Shown piece after piece: positions 14,901-26,050 of a DNA stretch of 64,000 nt. A program made the position numbers and the translations under genes. The DNA is taken from NCBI RefSeq assembly GCF_016802725.1, contig NC_052668.1:26964501-27028500 (forward strand), written 5' to 3'. A model generated the notes under the pieces. It did no database searches and was not told the origin of the DNA. It worked only from the letters and a program-made list of their open reading frames with translations. Position 1 is the stretch's first letter. Every line of letters begins with the position of its first letter. Origin of the DNA: Solenopsis invicta (lineage: Eukaryota; Arthropoda; Insecta; Hymenoptera; Formicidae).

Positions 14901-16208
14901 AGATATGTTAATTTATAATTTTGTCTCACCGATCGATGGGCCTACTTGGAATGAATATCTTTTGAGACATGTCTATCTAACTAAAATATATCCCATGCGT
15001 AATGCTATTTATTTTCCACTACTGTTTCTATTAAAGCATAAAATATCATATAAAATTTGCGTTTGGTTTTGTCACTTTCTTCCGGCTTTACTTATGGACG
15101 CTGTATACATCTGTATCGGTCGTAGCCCGAGGTATGTTATAAATATAAATGTCATTTTTATTATTCGATACATACAACTCATAGTTTATATTCAAGCGTG
15201 ATAAAATTAGATGAATAATATGAAAGTTTGTAATAACTTTGTATGTATTACAGAATGTGGAAAATATATGTGAAGATCGACCAATATTATAAAGTGACCC
15301 AACTTTTTTGTAACAAAGAATGGAATTTTTCCACTGATAATGTTCAAGCAATGTGGGATCATCTTGATAAAAGGGATCAACAATTATTTCAGTTCAACAT
15401 GATGGGATTTAATTGGACAAAATATTTAACTGATCATTATTTGGGTATACGACACTATTTATTCAAGGAAAACGATAGTACTTTAAAAATTAGTCGATTA
15501 AAACATAAAAGGTAACAATAAATAAATCTTTAATTTACGATCAATTTCTTAAGTTTAAATTTAGCAAAGAGGTAACCACTAGCTAAAATGTTGTCCCACA
15601 GTAACATGATTTCAACTGATTGCAAATGATTTCATTATGATCTCAGGTGATTTCATACGATTTTATAATGATATCTGGTGATTGCATCTGATTATACAAT
15701 GATGTTTCTTGATTGGAATTTATTATGATTGATAAAAATTTTTCTAAAAAGATTATCATCAAAATTTTTAACGACTTTTTTTTAGAAATAGCGTAGTGTA
15801 ATTCCTTACGACTATTTTTGACCAAAAGTTGATTATAAAAGCCAAGAGTTTACACTAATCTCTTAATAAATTTCATAATAATTACACATAATTTTCAATG
15901 ATTACACAAAACTCCAAAGTGATTTTTGGTAATTTTATATGATTTCATTATGATTTCTGGTAATTTCATATGATTTCATTATAATTTCTGGTGATTTTAT
16001 CTGACTTTATGATTACATTTGATTCCAAATGATTTCATAATGATTTCAAGGACACTGTCCCATGATTATATTAAGTGGTTATCCCCTCAAAATTTAGTTT
16101 CTACTTAAAAAAAAAACTTTTTGTTTCAGATTTTACTGGGTACACCAAATAATCAAAATTATATTTATTTTTGTTATCCTATGGATTATTTCCATTATAT
16201 TTACATGA
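7202..16208 (+). CDS. fatty acyl-CoA reductase, complete 10-exon gene (FAR-1)
   Basis: The family reduces fatty acyl-CoA to fatty alcohol with NADPH for wax, hydrocarbon or pheromone synthesis, at ER or peroxisomal membranes. Exons: 7202-7268, 9247-9383, 9597-9719, 11130-11255, 11360-11505, 11584-11693, 12050-12245, 14892-15131, 15254-15511, 16130-16208. All have GT-AG borders and consistent phases, giving 493 aa, close to the usual ~500. The Rossmann domain has the nucleotide-binding loop ITGSTGFLGKVL (residues ~21-32) and a short-chain-dehydrogenase-type Y-x-x-x-K, YTFTK (Y209, K213), after WPNS. The FAR_C domain (~370-460) contains GFNWTKYL and GIRHYL. The C-terminus is one hydrophobic segment (~474-492). 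Compared with FAR-2 and the family it has VLITSN where VPI.GD is usual, and IAGNVRFTE where MAANVRFDE is usual. It is open throughout, so not called a pseudogene, but it is the more diverged paralogue. Splicing is inferred from sequence only. Confidence 0.92.
7507..7628. repeat. hairpin element in FAR-1 intron 1
   Basis: The arms at about 7507-7545 and 7591-7628 are inverted copies (AGTATAAATGAAAATCTCTT against its near-complement ending TTTATACT). This is a foldback MITE-like structure; the family is not recognised. Confidence 0.65.
7862..7979. repeat. palindromic MITE-like element in FAR-1 intron 1
   Basis: The arms contain AGTTTTTTAATTC..TTGATTGATCAATCGC..TTATGCGCAAAT and their inverted copy. 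A fragment of the same family (GTTTTTAATTTATCGATTGA) lies at about 14181-14212 in intron 7. Confidence 0.65.
9066..9117. repeat. AT microsatellite in FAR-1 intron 1
   Basis: Runs of (TA)n interrupted by CATA and TTTA. Confidence 0.9.
10270..10585. mobile_element. long inverted-repeat (foldback) element in FAR-1 intron 3
   Basis: The outer arms (about 10270-10332 and 10525-10585) share ATAATGGTGTAATTAA and AATTAAGAATGCAGAAAAAG in opposite orientation. Inner arms (about 10345-10390 and 10440-10490) share CAACCTTGCAATATGCATAG and GTGACTTTAACG. No coding capacity. This looks like a non-autonomous transposon; superfamily unknown. Confidence 0.75.
11284..11322. repeat. (CT)n microsatellite in FAR-1 intron 4
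   Basis: About 19 uninterrupted CT units between exons 4 and 5. Confidence 0.97.
11847..11992. repeat. compound (GT)n/(GCGT)n microsatellite in FAR-1 intron 6
   Basis: About 145 bp of GT and GCGT units, ending about 57 bp before exon 7. The flank ATTCTATAATTCTAAA before it aligns with FAR-2 intron 6 at about 63416, where only a short interrupted GT/GCGT run is present. Confidence 0.95.
12434..12972. mobile_element. head-to-head palindromic mariner relic in FAR-1 intron 7
   Basis: Two inverted arms (about 12434-12640 and 12760-12972) each encode the same mariner-type transposase C-terminus, containing WDKCLNVQ and ending Y-V-K-K-stop. The left arm reads on the minus strand (with an internal stop before W) and the right arm on the plus strand. 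Both outer ends carry the same terminal sequence, AGGCAAGTCAATATATAAGT and its complement, with TA at both borders. The element therefore has two 3' halves of a mariner joined tail-outward and no 5' half. Confidence 0.75.
13090..13255. repeat. degenerate short tandem repeat region in FAR-1 intron 7
   Basis: Successive phrases such as GATTAACATCTAAATTTGAA, GATTAACCACAAAATTTAAG and AATTAACGAGTAGCACTAAA suggest a decayed tandem array with a period near 25 bp. Confidence 0.4.
15565..16089. mobile_element. 525-bp non-autonomous transposon, family P1, in FAR-1 intron 9
   Basis: It is flanked by a perfect 8-bp duplication AAATTTAG (15557-15564 and 16090-16097). The ends are CAAAGAGGTAACCACT (left) and, reversed on the right, TGAGGGGATAACCACT. 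Inside each end lies TGTCCCA, then an array of TGATTTCAT-like 9-12-mers. The ends, the subterminal TGTCCCA and the TGATTTCAT array match both ends of the 5.9-kb element at 48852-54731, so this is an internally deleted relative. It carries no coding sequence. Confidence 0.8.
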
Positions 16209-17433
16209 TAACAAAAATACAAACAAAGTAATTTCTACGATGTTATTAATACATGTATGGATACCTTATCCAAAAACAAAATATAAAAGTAAACAAAATT
16301 AAAAGATGTATATAAAGATATATTCAAGAACGTATTTTTTATTTGTGTTACAATTAAGAGAACCTCTCACGATATGTTAAATTTTGATTTTACAATAAAA
16401 TATTTTTAACTTTTAAATTATAACATTCAAAAAAATCACACTGCTGGTATTGATAGCGGTTTGACAGACCATTATCATATTTCCGCTAAGTTCATGAGTT
16501 CCTTATAATAAAAATTGTGCATTTTTAATTATTCTTGTAAACAGCATAGGCGGTGAAATATGTTTCAATATGAGAATTAACAAAAAATCTCATATATAAG
16601 ATGTTTCTAAAGTCTATAGAATTTTATCTGCTATATTAGCGGATAAGGTTAAAAATAGTGAAAAATCTCGAACTACGTGTTTGATCATTTCAAGGGACTA
16701 CTCTTTTAAAGAAGTTGTGGAGATGGCCTCTCTCAAGGGATACCCTACAAGGATTTCAACCTAATTATTTTAAATGAAACCTTTTATATTATAATACAGT
16801 ATTTAAAAAAGCACAAAAAACAAAAATTTTGGTACAAAGCGAAGGTTGATACGTTAACTCGTTCAAGAGTTATTTAGAGTCCAAATTCAAAAAAGGCGAA
16901 TTTTTGTTACTTATATTTGAAACATAAAATTAATTCCTAATAAAATCCTAAAAATTCTAAAAAGTCCCAAGAAAATTAGACATACAAAATTTTCTATAAC
17001 TAAAATATAACGTCACACCAATAAATGAGAGTTAAAATGTGTAAAATAAGACGTAAATAAGAAAATACATAAATAATCAGTACTACGGTAAAAAAAACGC
17101 AAACAGTAATTAAAATGTTTCAGGAAAATATTGTAAAAATATTATAAAATTTTCAGGATATAAGGTATATGTACCGAATTACGCCACTTTAAGCCAAGAC
17201 TAATTTTTAACAAGTTGTTTAAAAATAGCAATAAATGATGTTAGGTAAGACTATAAATTTTATTTAAAGTTAATATTACAAATTAAGGAAAACGTATACA
17301 AAAATATTTTTGTGTACAAAAAAATTAAATGTAGATTGCAAATGTCCTGAATTACGCCAAGTTGTTCCGATTTACGTCACTAATTGTACAACCACCCTGT
17401 CTGTGTATTGGTAATAGGGTTGTTACTTTTGAC
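16209..17433. other. FAR-1 3' flank, no gene seen
   Basis: AT-rich. A pair of similar phrases, ACCGAATTACGCCACTTTAA (~17173) and CCTGAATTACGCCAAGTTG (~17347), hints at a short decayed repeat. Nothing else is seen. Confidence 0.5.
16394..16399 (+). promoter_or_regulatory. possible FAR-1 polyadenylation signal
   Basis: AATAAA, 186 nt after the stop codon. In such AT-rich DNA this hexamer is common by chance. Confidence 0.3.
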
Positions 17434-18182
17434 TAGTGTTGGGCCGTTATTTCGTCATCTGTTACTGAGTAACCGTTATTGCAAAATAACTTCAATAATC
17501 GTTATTAAATTTGTGAAATAACGATTATCAGACACAACAATTATTTTTAATAAATTACAATTTTACAAGCATAATAAGGTCGATATTACTTTGTCGTACA
17601 TTATATTTTTTAAACAAGTCAATTGACTGTAGAATAAAAAATTCTTGAGTCTTTAGCAAGTTTCTATCTTGTAGTCAATCAACACTCAAATATAAGTGTG
17701 TGGCGTGAATATTCTTATTGAAGCAGCTATAATTATAATCTAAATACATTTTACTATGATTATTATAGAATTCATTAATTTCTTTTTGTATGTTATGTTA
17801 AATTTTATTTTGTTTATTAAATATATTATTATTTTCATATTTAAAGAAAAGTTTAAATTACATAATTTTGTTTATATATTTTAAAAATAAAATATGTACT
17901 AAAAAAAACAAAAAAGTTTAAAAATAATGTTTCTCTGTTTCTTCCTTCAATAACAATATTTTACTTTAATTACATTAATATTTCTTTTAGTATAAAATTA
18001 AACTTAATTAATATGACAGATAATTAGTTAAAATTTTCAAACCTAGGTAAATTATTGTAAATTATAATGTGATTAAATACTAGTAATCATTTAATCAAAT
18101 AACTGTTTAAATAACTAGATATTTTGAAATAACAGTAACGGTTATACTCGAATAGTAAAAATGACTGTTTAGCCTACCACTA
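17434..18182. mobile_element. hAT-type MITE (749 bp) with perfect 8-bp TSD
   Basis: It is flanked by CTTTTGAC on both sides (17426-17433 and 18183-18190). The ends are TAGTGTTGGGC on the left and, reversed on the right, TAGTGGTAGGC. The subterminal regions are rich in GTTATT/AACGGTTAT motifs. Eight-bp duplications with TAGTG/CAGTG-type ends fit the hAT superfamily. No transposase frame. Confidence 0.75.
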
Positions 18183-18190
18183 CTTTTGAC

Positions 18191-19580
18191 TTACTTTGAA
18201 GATTTGAAGCTTCAAAGTTGTTTTCAATTTTTTGAAGTTTAAAGCACCTTCGAAACTTTGAAACTTCGAAATTCGAAGTTAACTTAGAAGCTTTGAAGTG
18301 TTTCAAAAAATATGTTTATGTAAATAAAGAATTTATTCAGAAAGTGTTACAAACATTGCAAAGAAAAAGAAGTAATATATACTTACATACATATATACAT
18401 GCTCAAAATATGTAAAACTATTTCTGAAACTATTTTTCAAAAAATTTAAAAGAATTATAACATGAAATATTAATAATTAGAGACTTTAAATAATAATAAA
18501 TAATCTGTGGTAGTTTGATTTCAAACTGTCTACAAAAGTGGATAATATAATAGAAATGTGTTTTGGAAACACCTATAAGTAATTTTTTGCCGTTTATTCT
18601 AGAAATGACATAACTGTAATATTTTTATTTTCCCTGTAAAATCACAATATTGTATGGCTAAAAACATATACAATAACGTATTCATATTTTTTAATTTTCA
18701 TGTAACAAAATTTATATTAATAAATAAATGAACACGACTATGGGTAAAATTACAAACATCGTGCATGAGCAAGGTAAATGCATTTATGCATTATAGTTTT
18801 AACTTAGCAGTATTTTAAATATATGTAACGCAATTTTAATCGCAATATGAATCACAATGTACATCATAATTTTAATAATTTTATTTTTGCAGATTACATA
18901 AATATTTTTTTGTTCTGTCTACATTTTTTTTAACTACGTTATAATATTTAAATAATATAAGATTATTAACCCTCAGCTGATACACTACACTGGATTGATT
19001 ATTTTGCCCCACATGAGTGTATGTATATCACCAGACATTTTCAATTTTGTAAGCATATCTCGTTACATAATGCATAGAATTTGAACAATCTTTTGTTTAA
19101 TTAATATGACAAATTGTCAAGAAAGAGATTAAATAAGTGTAAAAATTGCAAAGTTGAATATATTCAAAATATTCAGAAGAGAAAAAGCAAACGATGTATG
19201 AATGCCAAGCATTTTGTAAATAGCTTGGGTGTATGACACCCAATGTGTCAGCTGAAGGTTAAATTATAATAAATCTTTTTTGATTTATAAGAGTACACTT
19301 TAAATTTTATTTGACTGTTTTTCAGTTTATTAATTATTAAAAGTCATCTTTCCCGCATATGAGGGTAAGATGACGAAATTAACATAATGTCTTAAACAAA
19401 TCTAAATTTTAAAAAATTTTAATTTATTTAACAGCTTCTAATTTTTACCAATAATAAATTTAAGGTTTCAGTGCATTAAAAAAAAAATATATATATATAT
19501 ATATCTTTATTTTTATATTGTCACGGAATTAGGAGAAACTGACAAACCTTATTAAAGTCTTCATCTTATTCCGTTTTCCC
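18191..19580. other. intergenic, no gene seen
   Basis: The start has a GAAGCTTCAAAG/CTTTGAAGC-rich stretch (18190-18310) with many TTCGAA and TTTGAAG motifs, a simple repeat or decayed palindrome. The rest is AT-rich. A (TA)n run lies at about 19487-19505, and the OR-A 3' end follows. Confidence 0.5.
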
Positions 19581-21037
19581 CTAATTCGAATCGGATGGTT
19601 TATAAAATTGAATGAGGATTACAAGATAAGCAGAGATCACTCCTACGAGCTGAAAATAAATGTACATCATTTACTTACTTCGACAGAATTTATTTACATT
19701 GCAATTCAAAAGCCAATTCTCCGTAAATTATAAATTATGAAGTCAATTAATTAAATATTTACTCACACCACTGAAAAGAGCATTGTTCATTTCAAAGAAA
19801 TTGCAGGCCGTAAATGCTGCTTGATACTGCTGTAGTTGAATCGAAAAATCATTGATCTCGTTTCTGACACCAGCATCTTGGTCCAAGTTCTTACAATTTA
19901 ATACAAATCCGTATATAATTATCCCGGTTCTTTCGGATTCTTGTCGTGAAAGCGTACAAATCCAACATATCAAACCGAACTGCGTCACATACAGAATCCA
20001 ACAACCATTAAGTACGGCAATCAACGTATAATTTTTCTCTGTGATGCCTATGTAGATTCTGAATAACGTAGCTACGACCACGGCGAAGCAGTTCGTCGAT
20101 AAGAGCAGGAGATGAAGACCATGTATATCGTTTATCATAACGACAAGATCACTAATACCTGCATTAACACAGATTACGATTTGACAACGATATCAATATT
20201 AACACAGAGATAGAATTCCTTCACAGATTGTTTAAACTATTACATTATGACTTATACATCTACGCTCAAATTATGGTGTATAAATAATACAAGAAAATAT
20301 AAATATAAAAGAATAATAAAAAACAATATTTGTAGAGACTTACCGTTATGCAATCCTCTGATTCGTCTAATCTTGAGCGCAATTTGTTGCGCACCGAATA
20401 GCTCATCCATCTGACCGATCAATTTATTTATCGTTTGAAATCTGCAATATAGCACATAGACGACAATGTCGAAGACGAAGCTGTTGATCAAAGATTGAGC
20501 TAATATAAAGTAAAACAGCAAATCAGATATGAAAATATACTCTGGATTTGTAAAATAATAATACAGGACGTGTGCGATCAGGGACAAAGGACAGCAAGCG
20601 AAAGTCGCGAGAATCGCTAGCACTTGCGCGTTTTTTATTGGCAGGACATTAATGGATGTTTCCCTTCTGATCTTCTGGTCGAGGTTCTTCATTCTGTCCA
20701 TCAGCTCCGGCCACTTGTTGTGCTGCCTGATCCCGTGACAAACGTAATAATACGCCGCCACGTAGCTTATCACCCTGTTCGTGCAATGCATCAACTTGTA
20801 CACATTGGTCTTAAAAGCGAAGATACTGTTGAAACTAAAAAAATCTAACACGCAGTACATTGCGCTAATGGAACACACAGCGAGGTGAACGATACGTATG
20901 AATATCGTTATAGCCTTAGGACACTTTCGCGGACGTGCAACGCCGACACCCATGAGCCAGGAGATGTACGTTATTGGACGCAAGATGTACTCTATCGAGG
21001 GCGAATCTTCAACTTCCACATGGCTCTCCCTTTCCAT
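19581..21037 (-). CDS. odorant receptor OR-A (insect 7tm_6 family)
   Basis: This family forms odorant-gated cation channels with Orco in the dendritic membrane of sensory neurons. Exons on the minus strand: 21037-20344, 20158-19767, 19649-19581, all GT-AG, with a phase-1 then a phase-0 intron. The product is 384 aa, within the usual 370-420. Family hallmarks are ITYISWLMGVGVARP near the N-terminus, several hydrophobic segments, NDFSIQLQQYQAAFTACNFF before the last exon, and the C-terminal TM7 block GVISAYLVILIQF near residues 365-377. The start is chosen because the paralogues begin at the same place relative to the conserved E-D-(N/S)-x-x-x-IE segment; an in-frame stop lies upstream. It is the most downstream member of a four-gene same-strand array. 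The ligand cannot be inferred. Confidence 0.93.
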
Positions 21038-21205
21038 TTTCGTATCTTATTTTCTTGCTAATTGACGTTTCGTAAGAGAGTATGTTTGTAAATATAAATT
21101 GAATTTTTTATTATTAAATAAAATTGAATTTGCTCCTTGCAATATAGAATATTTTGAAGAAATAACAGTGAAACTTTTCTGGCAGCAAAACACTCTGACA
21201 AACGC

Positions 21206-21420
21206 GCACGTTGTACGTTCTTTCTGTCGTTTTACGTAGAATAAAGGACGACGTATTGCTTGTACAATGTTAAATTGCGTGTTAACTGCCCGTCATAAAT
21301 GTAACGCTGCGGCTGTGTTAATGAAATGCATTTGATAAATAGTTAATTAAGCTTGGTGTATACGTGTAAACGCAAACTGGGGAAAATAATTGTCAATGTT
21401 ACGAGTCAATTAAGATAGTT
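21206..21420 (-). promoter_or_regulatory. conserved upstream block of OR-A
   Basis: Sequence about 170-380 bp upstream of the ATG is shared by all four ORs. On the plus strand the landmarks are ACGTAGAATAAAGGACGACG, a TTGCGTG segment, GTTAATTAAGCTTGGT and a final AGTCAATTA. It probably covers promoter and 5' leader sequence. It could instead be non-functional similarity left by recent duplication. Confidence 0.5.
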
Positions 21421-24296
21421 GAAGAGGTATATATTTATTTTCACGTGGATAGATGTGTTTCGTTTATTATTAGAAATAATTATTAGAAAATTATTAGAAA
21501 ATTAATTTCTTAACATTTATTTTGCTATAATTTTTTGTTCCTCACTAGCTATCATGACATATTCACGTTTTACGTTTCTATTAAAGGATATACACCGTAA
21601 TGAGATGGCTTTTATTATAATTTTATTTAGTTTCAACCTTTTAGTGTATGATTAAAAAGTTAAATGACAATAACAATTGGTGAAACTATGTAATTTTGGC
21701 AAATATGTGAACAAAATAACGGCAAATGAAGAATAATCTTTGAAATGCCATAACTTTCTTAAAAATCATCATAGAGAACTAATTCAAAAAAGAAATTAAA
21801 ATTAAACAATCATATTTTTATTTAAAAAATGTTTTATTGATTTAGATTCATAATTTAATGTTTAATTTGCAACATGAGTAATGCTTATTTTTATGTAAAA
21901 TTAAAAAAAATAATTTTTCAACTTTTTTTTGTTTTCCTTATAAAATTATTGCGTCTATTGTACATTACTGTTTATACTTTAACTGTAAAGAGGTATTACA
22001 TTTGTAAATGCAATTAGAAGAAACGGCGTGAGCGAAAATTAACGTTCAATCGGTAAAAAAGAGCGATGCTGGACCGGTCACTATTCGTGCTTATTTTCGT
22101 ACACTCACATTTCTTAATTGGTTTTACAGATCTCAAAATTTTTCTCCACAATTAAAGTGGTGATAAAAACATACCGGAAACTATAATTGAAGAACAAAAG
22201 TAGATTAAAAAATTATAATTTAATTATCGACTTTTGTATTGATCGACTCGTGACAACATGTGCCTCATATGAAAGTTTTAGACTGTGTATGTATGAAATA
22301 AGTAGTTTTCGGAGTATAAATTAAATGAAAGAACAATATGGCGCTTGCAGAATGATCTTAGACACTCTAGTATAAAAGATATGAATATCTGAATATTGTT
22401 TATGTAATTTGCACGCGGTGCAAAGAGCAAAAAATGTGTTCATGATAGTCGAAAGACCTTGCATTAGATGAAACTAAAGTCAAAGAACAAAAACGGATGA
22501 GTGTGTTTGACAAAGAACGTTAGCCTATTTTCCTAAGGAGAAAAAACTGCAATTTTATTGTTATCATGTAAGTTTGATTATCCACAGAGATACTACTGAT
22601 CACAAAAGAGTAAAATTTAGAAGTAATATATATGATGTTACTGCATTATAAGTATGCATACTTGTTTATGAAGTATTTGTATAATAAAAAATCAAGATTT
22701 TAATAATGTATTATAATTACTCAAATATATGTGTTAATAATTGCAAATTTCTATCAATAATCAATAACGTCATTGTACTTCATAACTTCAATTACTTCCG
22801 GGCCCGCCAGGCCCACTTGACCGTCACAAAAATTTACTTATGGCCGGTCATCTTTAACAGTATTTTGTCGGCTGGTACGTGCAAGTACAAACAAAAAAAA
22901 GATAATTGTCAACGAGTCAATTAAAATAGACGTACAGCTATATTTATGTGGATCAATGTAGTGCTTTGTTGCTCTATTATTAGAAAAAAAATTTTGTAAT
23001 ATTTTAAAAATTTAAATATGTTTAAATTATTTTGCACCGTATGGCTAAAAAAAATTTTGTACATAATTACAATTTTTTTACATATATTACAATATTTCAT
23101 GAAACAGATCACCATTTCTCCGAACCTTCTGCAATATATACAAATAAGATATAAATTAATAAAAAATAAATTTAACAAGAATTAAAGGAATACTATAAAA
23201 AGTAATTGCTTTTAATATTTAAATATCATGGAAAGTACTAAAGTTAATTTCTTTTATGTAAGTTAATTTTTAACGTAAGTCTTCTTTTAAATATAAAAAT
23301 ATGTCCTATACTTGAAGAATCAAATGTGCCCCTGGCTGAAACAAATTCAAATTTTGTTAAATAAAAAGGCACAATAAAAGATTAATGCAGTTAACTTTTA
23401 ATATATACGTATACAAGGTGGGCCCGAATGTTTTGGCCATACTTTGAGTTTTTATAAAAAATTCAATTCTGAAAAGGAAGTTTCTTACAAATGTAACGAA
23501 AAAAATGCTTCTTTAAAAAGTTAATACCTAAAAATCTCTTAAATCATTGTTATTTTATACATTTTTACACACATCAGGTAAAATAAGCATTTTGCAATAG
23601 AAAGTATTAAAACAAAATTTGTATTTAATATAAGCAATTATTTTAAATAATTCATGTAATTAAAAATTAAAACAGTCAACTAATGATGAAATAGTTGCGG
23701 TAAAAGATATTGAGATATTCCGAGAACTATCTCGAACAAAGTGATACAAGTTGAAAACATTGATCACTGAAACAAATGTCCACCAACAAACACAATAGTA
23801 AATATACACATTTCAATTCAACTTTGCAATAAAGTGTTAATTTTATACAGATTAATCATGACACATTAATTAGATATTTTGATCAATTAGCAAAAGAACT
23901 TTTTGTTGTTATTTACTATCAATTCCGATATTTGACCTCTCCTCGGATGGAAAATGTTGCGGTCCATGGTTCACAATGAATTTTTCTGTACAAAATCTTA
24001 TGAAGATGTAGAGCAAAAACGTTTTCAATCATGTTATAAATAAACTATTTTGCTATTGAATTGTAATTGACCTTTAATTATCGCACACGACTTACATTGC
24101 ACGATTTATATGCTATTTTTGTCAATCCAAGCATCAACATACAAAAATTTAGATATTAAACTACCATTTATATATTTTATAAGATACATTTCTTGTAATT
24201 ATCAACTTCTAATATTAAAAGAACTATTATCCTCAATACACAATGCAAAGTTAATGCAAGAAGATTTAGTGTTGCTGGACATCTAACAATAAGTAT
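21421..24296. other. OR-A/OR-B spacer with remnant duplicated flank
   Basis: No intact gene is seen. The section 22870-23000 resembles the OR upstream block without an adjacent OR. The section 23180-23340 aligns with 29640-29800 (shared ATATTTAAATATCAT, then GTGCC(A/C)CTGGCTGAAA). The section 23940-24296 resembles the 3' flanks of OR-C and OR-D (shared TGTA(T/C)AAAATCTTRT segment). The spacer is thus a mosaic of duplicated OR flanks. Confidence 0.55.
22870..23000 (-). repeat. orphan copy of OR upstream block (lost OR gene?)
   Basis: Contains GCTGGTACGTGCAAGTACAAAC, then AATTGTCAACGAGTCAATTA, then TTTATGTGGATCAATGTAGT followed by GCTCTATTATTAGAAA. These occur in the same order as beyond OR-A (21350-21490). 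No receptor exon is found downstream on the minus strand before OR-A's own block, so this may mark a deleted array member. Confidence 0.45.
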
Positions 24297-25711
24297 TTAA
24301 GTGTATATACCTGATAAAGTTTTGAAAAAATTTTTCAATTTGTCGGGTGCCTTATAAAATTGAAGGAGAATTATTAGATTAGTTGTAATAATCACGATGA
24401 ACTGAAAAATAAGATCACATCATTTAATTGTTTCGACAGATATAATTTAAGTTGCTATTCAAAAGCTAATTCTTATTAAATTATGTGAAGTAAATAAATT
24501 AAATATATACTCACACCAGTGAAAAGAGCATTACTAATTTCGAAGAAGTTGCAGGCCGTAAATGATACTCGATACTGTTGCAGCTGAATTGAAAAATCAT
24601 TAACCTCGTTTCTGACACAGTCTCCGTCCAGGTTTCTGCACTTCAGTACAAATGCGTATATAAATGTTCCGGTCCTTTGGGATTCTTCACGCGCGAGTGT
24701 GCAAACTCTGCATATTAGACTAAATTGCGTGATGTACAGAATCCAAAGAAAATTATGCAAAATTATAAATTTGTAATTTTTTTCCTGGACGCTCATATAG
24801 ATTTTGAATAGGGTAGTCACAACCATAGTAAAGCAGCTTGCCGAGCAGAGGAAGATATGAAAACCGTAAATGTCGTTTACCATGATAACGAGAACACGAA
24901 CACCTGCATAAAAAAAATTTATGTACCTTCAAAATTTCTTCATAAATTTCATTAAATTACATCTCGAACCGCATACACTGTCGCATTACAAAGAGAAGAA
25001 TATTTTCAGAAACTTACTATTATGCAATTCTCTGATGCGTCTAATCTTTAGCGCAAACCACGACGCATCAGATAGCCTGTCCAATTGGTCGATCAACTTA
25101 TTTATCGTTCGGAATCTATAATATAGCACGTACACGATAACGTTGAAGACGAAACTGTTGATTAACGACTGGGCTAACAGGTAGTAAAGCAACAGGTCGG
25201 ATGCGTAAATGTCCTCAGGACGTGTAAAGTAATAATACAGGGCGTGCACGATCAAAAGCAATGGACAGCAAGCGAACGTCGCGAATATCGCTAGCCTCTC
25301 GATTTTTTTTACAGGCCAGTCATTCATCGATATTTCCTTCCTGATCTTCTGGTCGAGATCCTTCAATCTGTCCATTAGCTCCGGCCACATGTCGTACTGC
25401 TTAATCCCGTTATAAACGTAGTAATACGCCGCCATGTAGAAAATCACCCAGTTTATGGTGTACATGGACATATAAATGTCATTAAACGTATAAGCAGCAT
25501 CGTGACTTAGAAAAAGATTCAGACTGAGCAGCAACTTAATGGAACACACAGCTAAATGAACAATACGTATGATTATCGTTACAGCTTTAGGACACTTTCG
25601 CGGACGTGCAACGCCGACGCCCATGAGCCAGGAGATGTACGATATTGGGCCCAAGGTGTTTTCTATTGAGAGCGAATTGTCTTCAACTTGCACATTGATC
25701 ATTTGCTCCAT
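24297..25711 (-). CDS. odorant receptor OR-B (insect 7tm_6 family)
   Basis: Exons on the minus strand: 25711-25018, 24903-24515, 24401-24297; introns are phase 1 then phase 0, as in the other three. The product is 395 aa. It has ISYISWLMGVGVARPRKCP near the N-terminus, SFVFNVIVYVLYYRFRTINK before intron 1, and NDFSIQLQQYRVSFTACNFF before intron 2. The last exon (FIVIITTNLIILLQFY) departs from the GVI(S/T).YL.ILIQF pattern of A and D and adds about 17 residues after TM7. An in-frame frame extends upstream to 25912, but the ATG at 25711 matches the paralogues and is preferred. First exon length (694 nt) is identical to OR-A. Predicted role: Orco-partnered odorant-binding subunit, ligand unknown. 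Confidence 0.92.
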
Positions 25712-25851
25712 TTTCGGCTCGATTTTATTGATGATTGATGCGTTTTCCAAGCGTGTATGACTGTTAATTATAGTGAAACTCCTTGCGATACAGAATATTT
25801 TAGAGAAATAAGAGTGAAAATTTTCTAGAAGAAAAACACTCGGACAATTGC

Positions 25852-26050
25852 ACACGTAGTAAGTTATTTCTGGTGTTTCACGTAGAATAAAGAACGACGT
25901 ATTGTCCAACATTGCGTGTCAGTTGCCCTTTATAACGCGTAACGCGTTAATAAATGAAATGAATTTCAAGAAACAGTTAATCAAGCGTGATACGTGCATA
26001 TGCAAATAAAAAAAAAATGATAAATGATTCGAGCCAATTACGATGATTAA
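25852..26050 (-). promoter_or_regulatory. conserved upstream block of OR-B
   Basis: Aligns with the blocks of OR-A, C and D: TTTCACGTAGAATAAAGAAC, GACGTATT, TTGCGTGTCAGTTGCCCT, then ATGATTCGAGCCAATTA. On the minus strand TTATAAAGGGCAACTGACAC offers a TATA-like element. Confidence 0.5.

Noticed and set aside
7202..16208. FAR-1 as a pseudogene
   Set aside because: All ten exons are open, in phase and end with a normal C-terminal membrane segment. Divergent residues alone do not prove loss of function.
24986..25912. Longer N-terminus for OR-B starting at 25912
   Set aside because: The extra residues are not shared by the other receptors, and OR-A has an in-frame stop upstream of its ATG. The ATG at 25711 is the common start.
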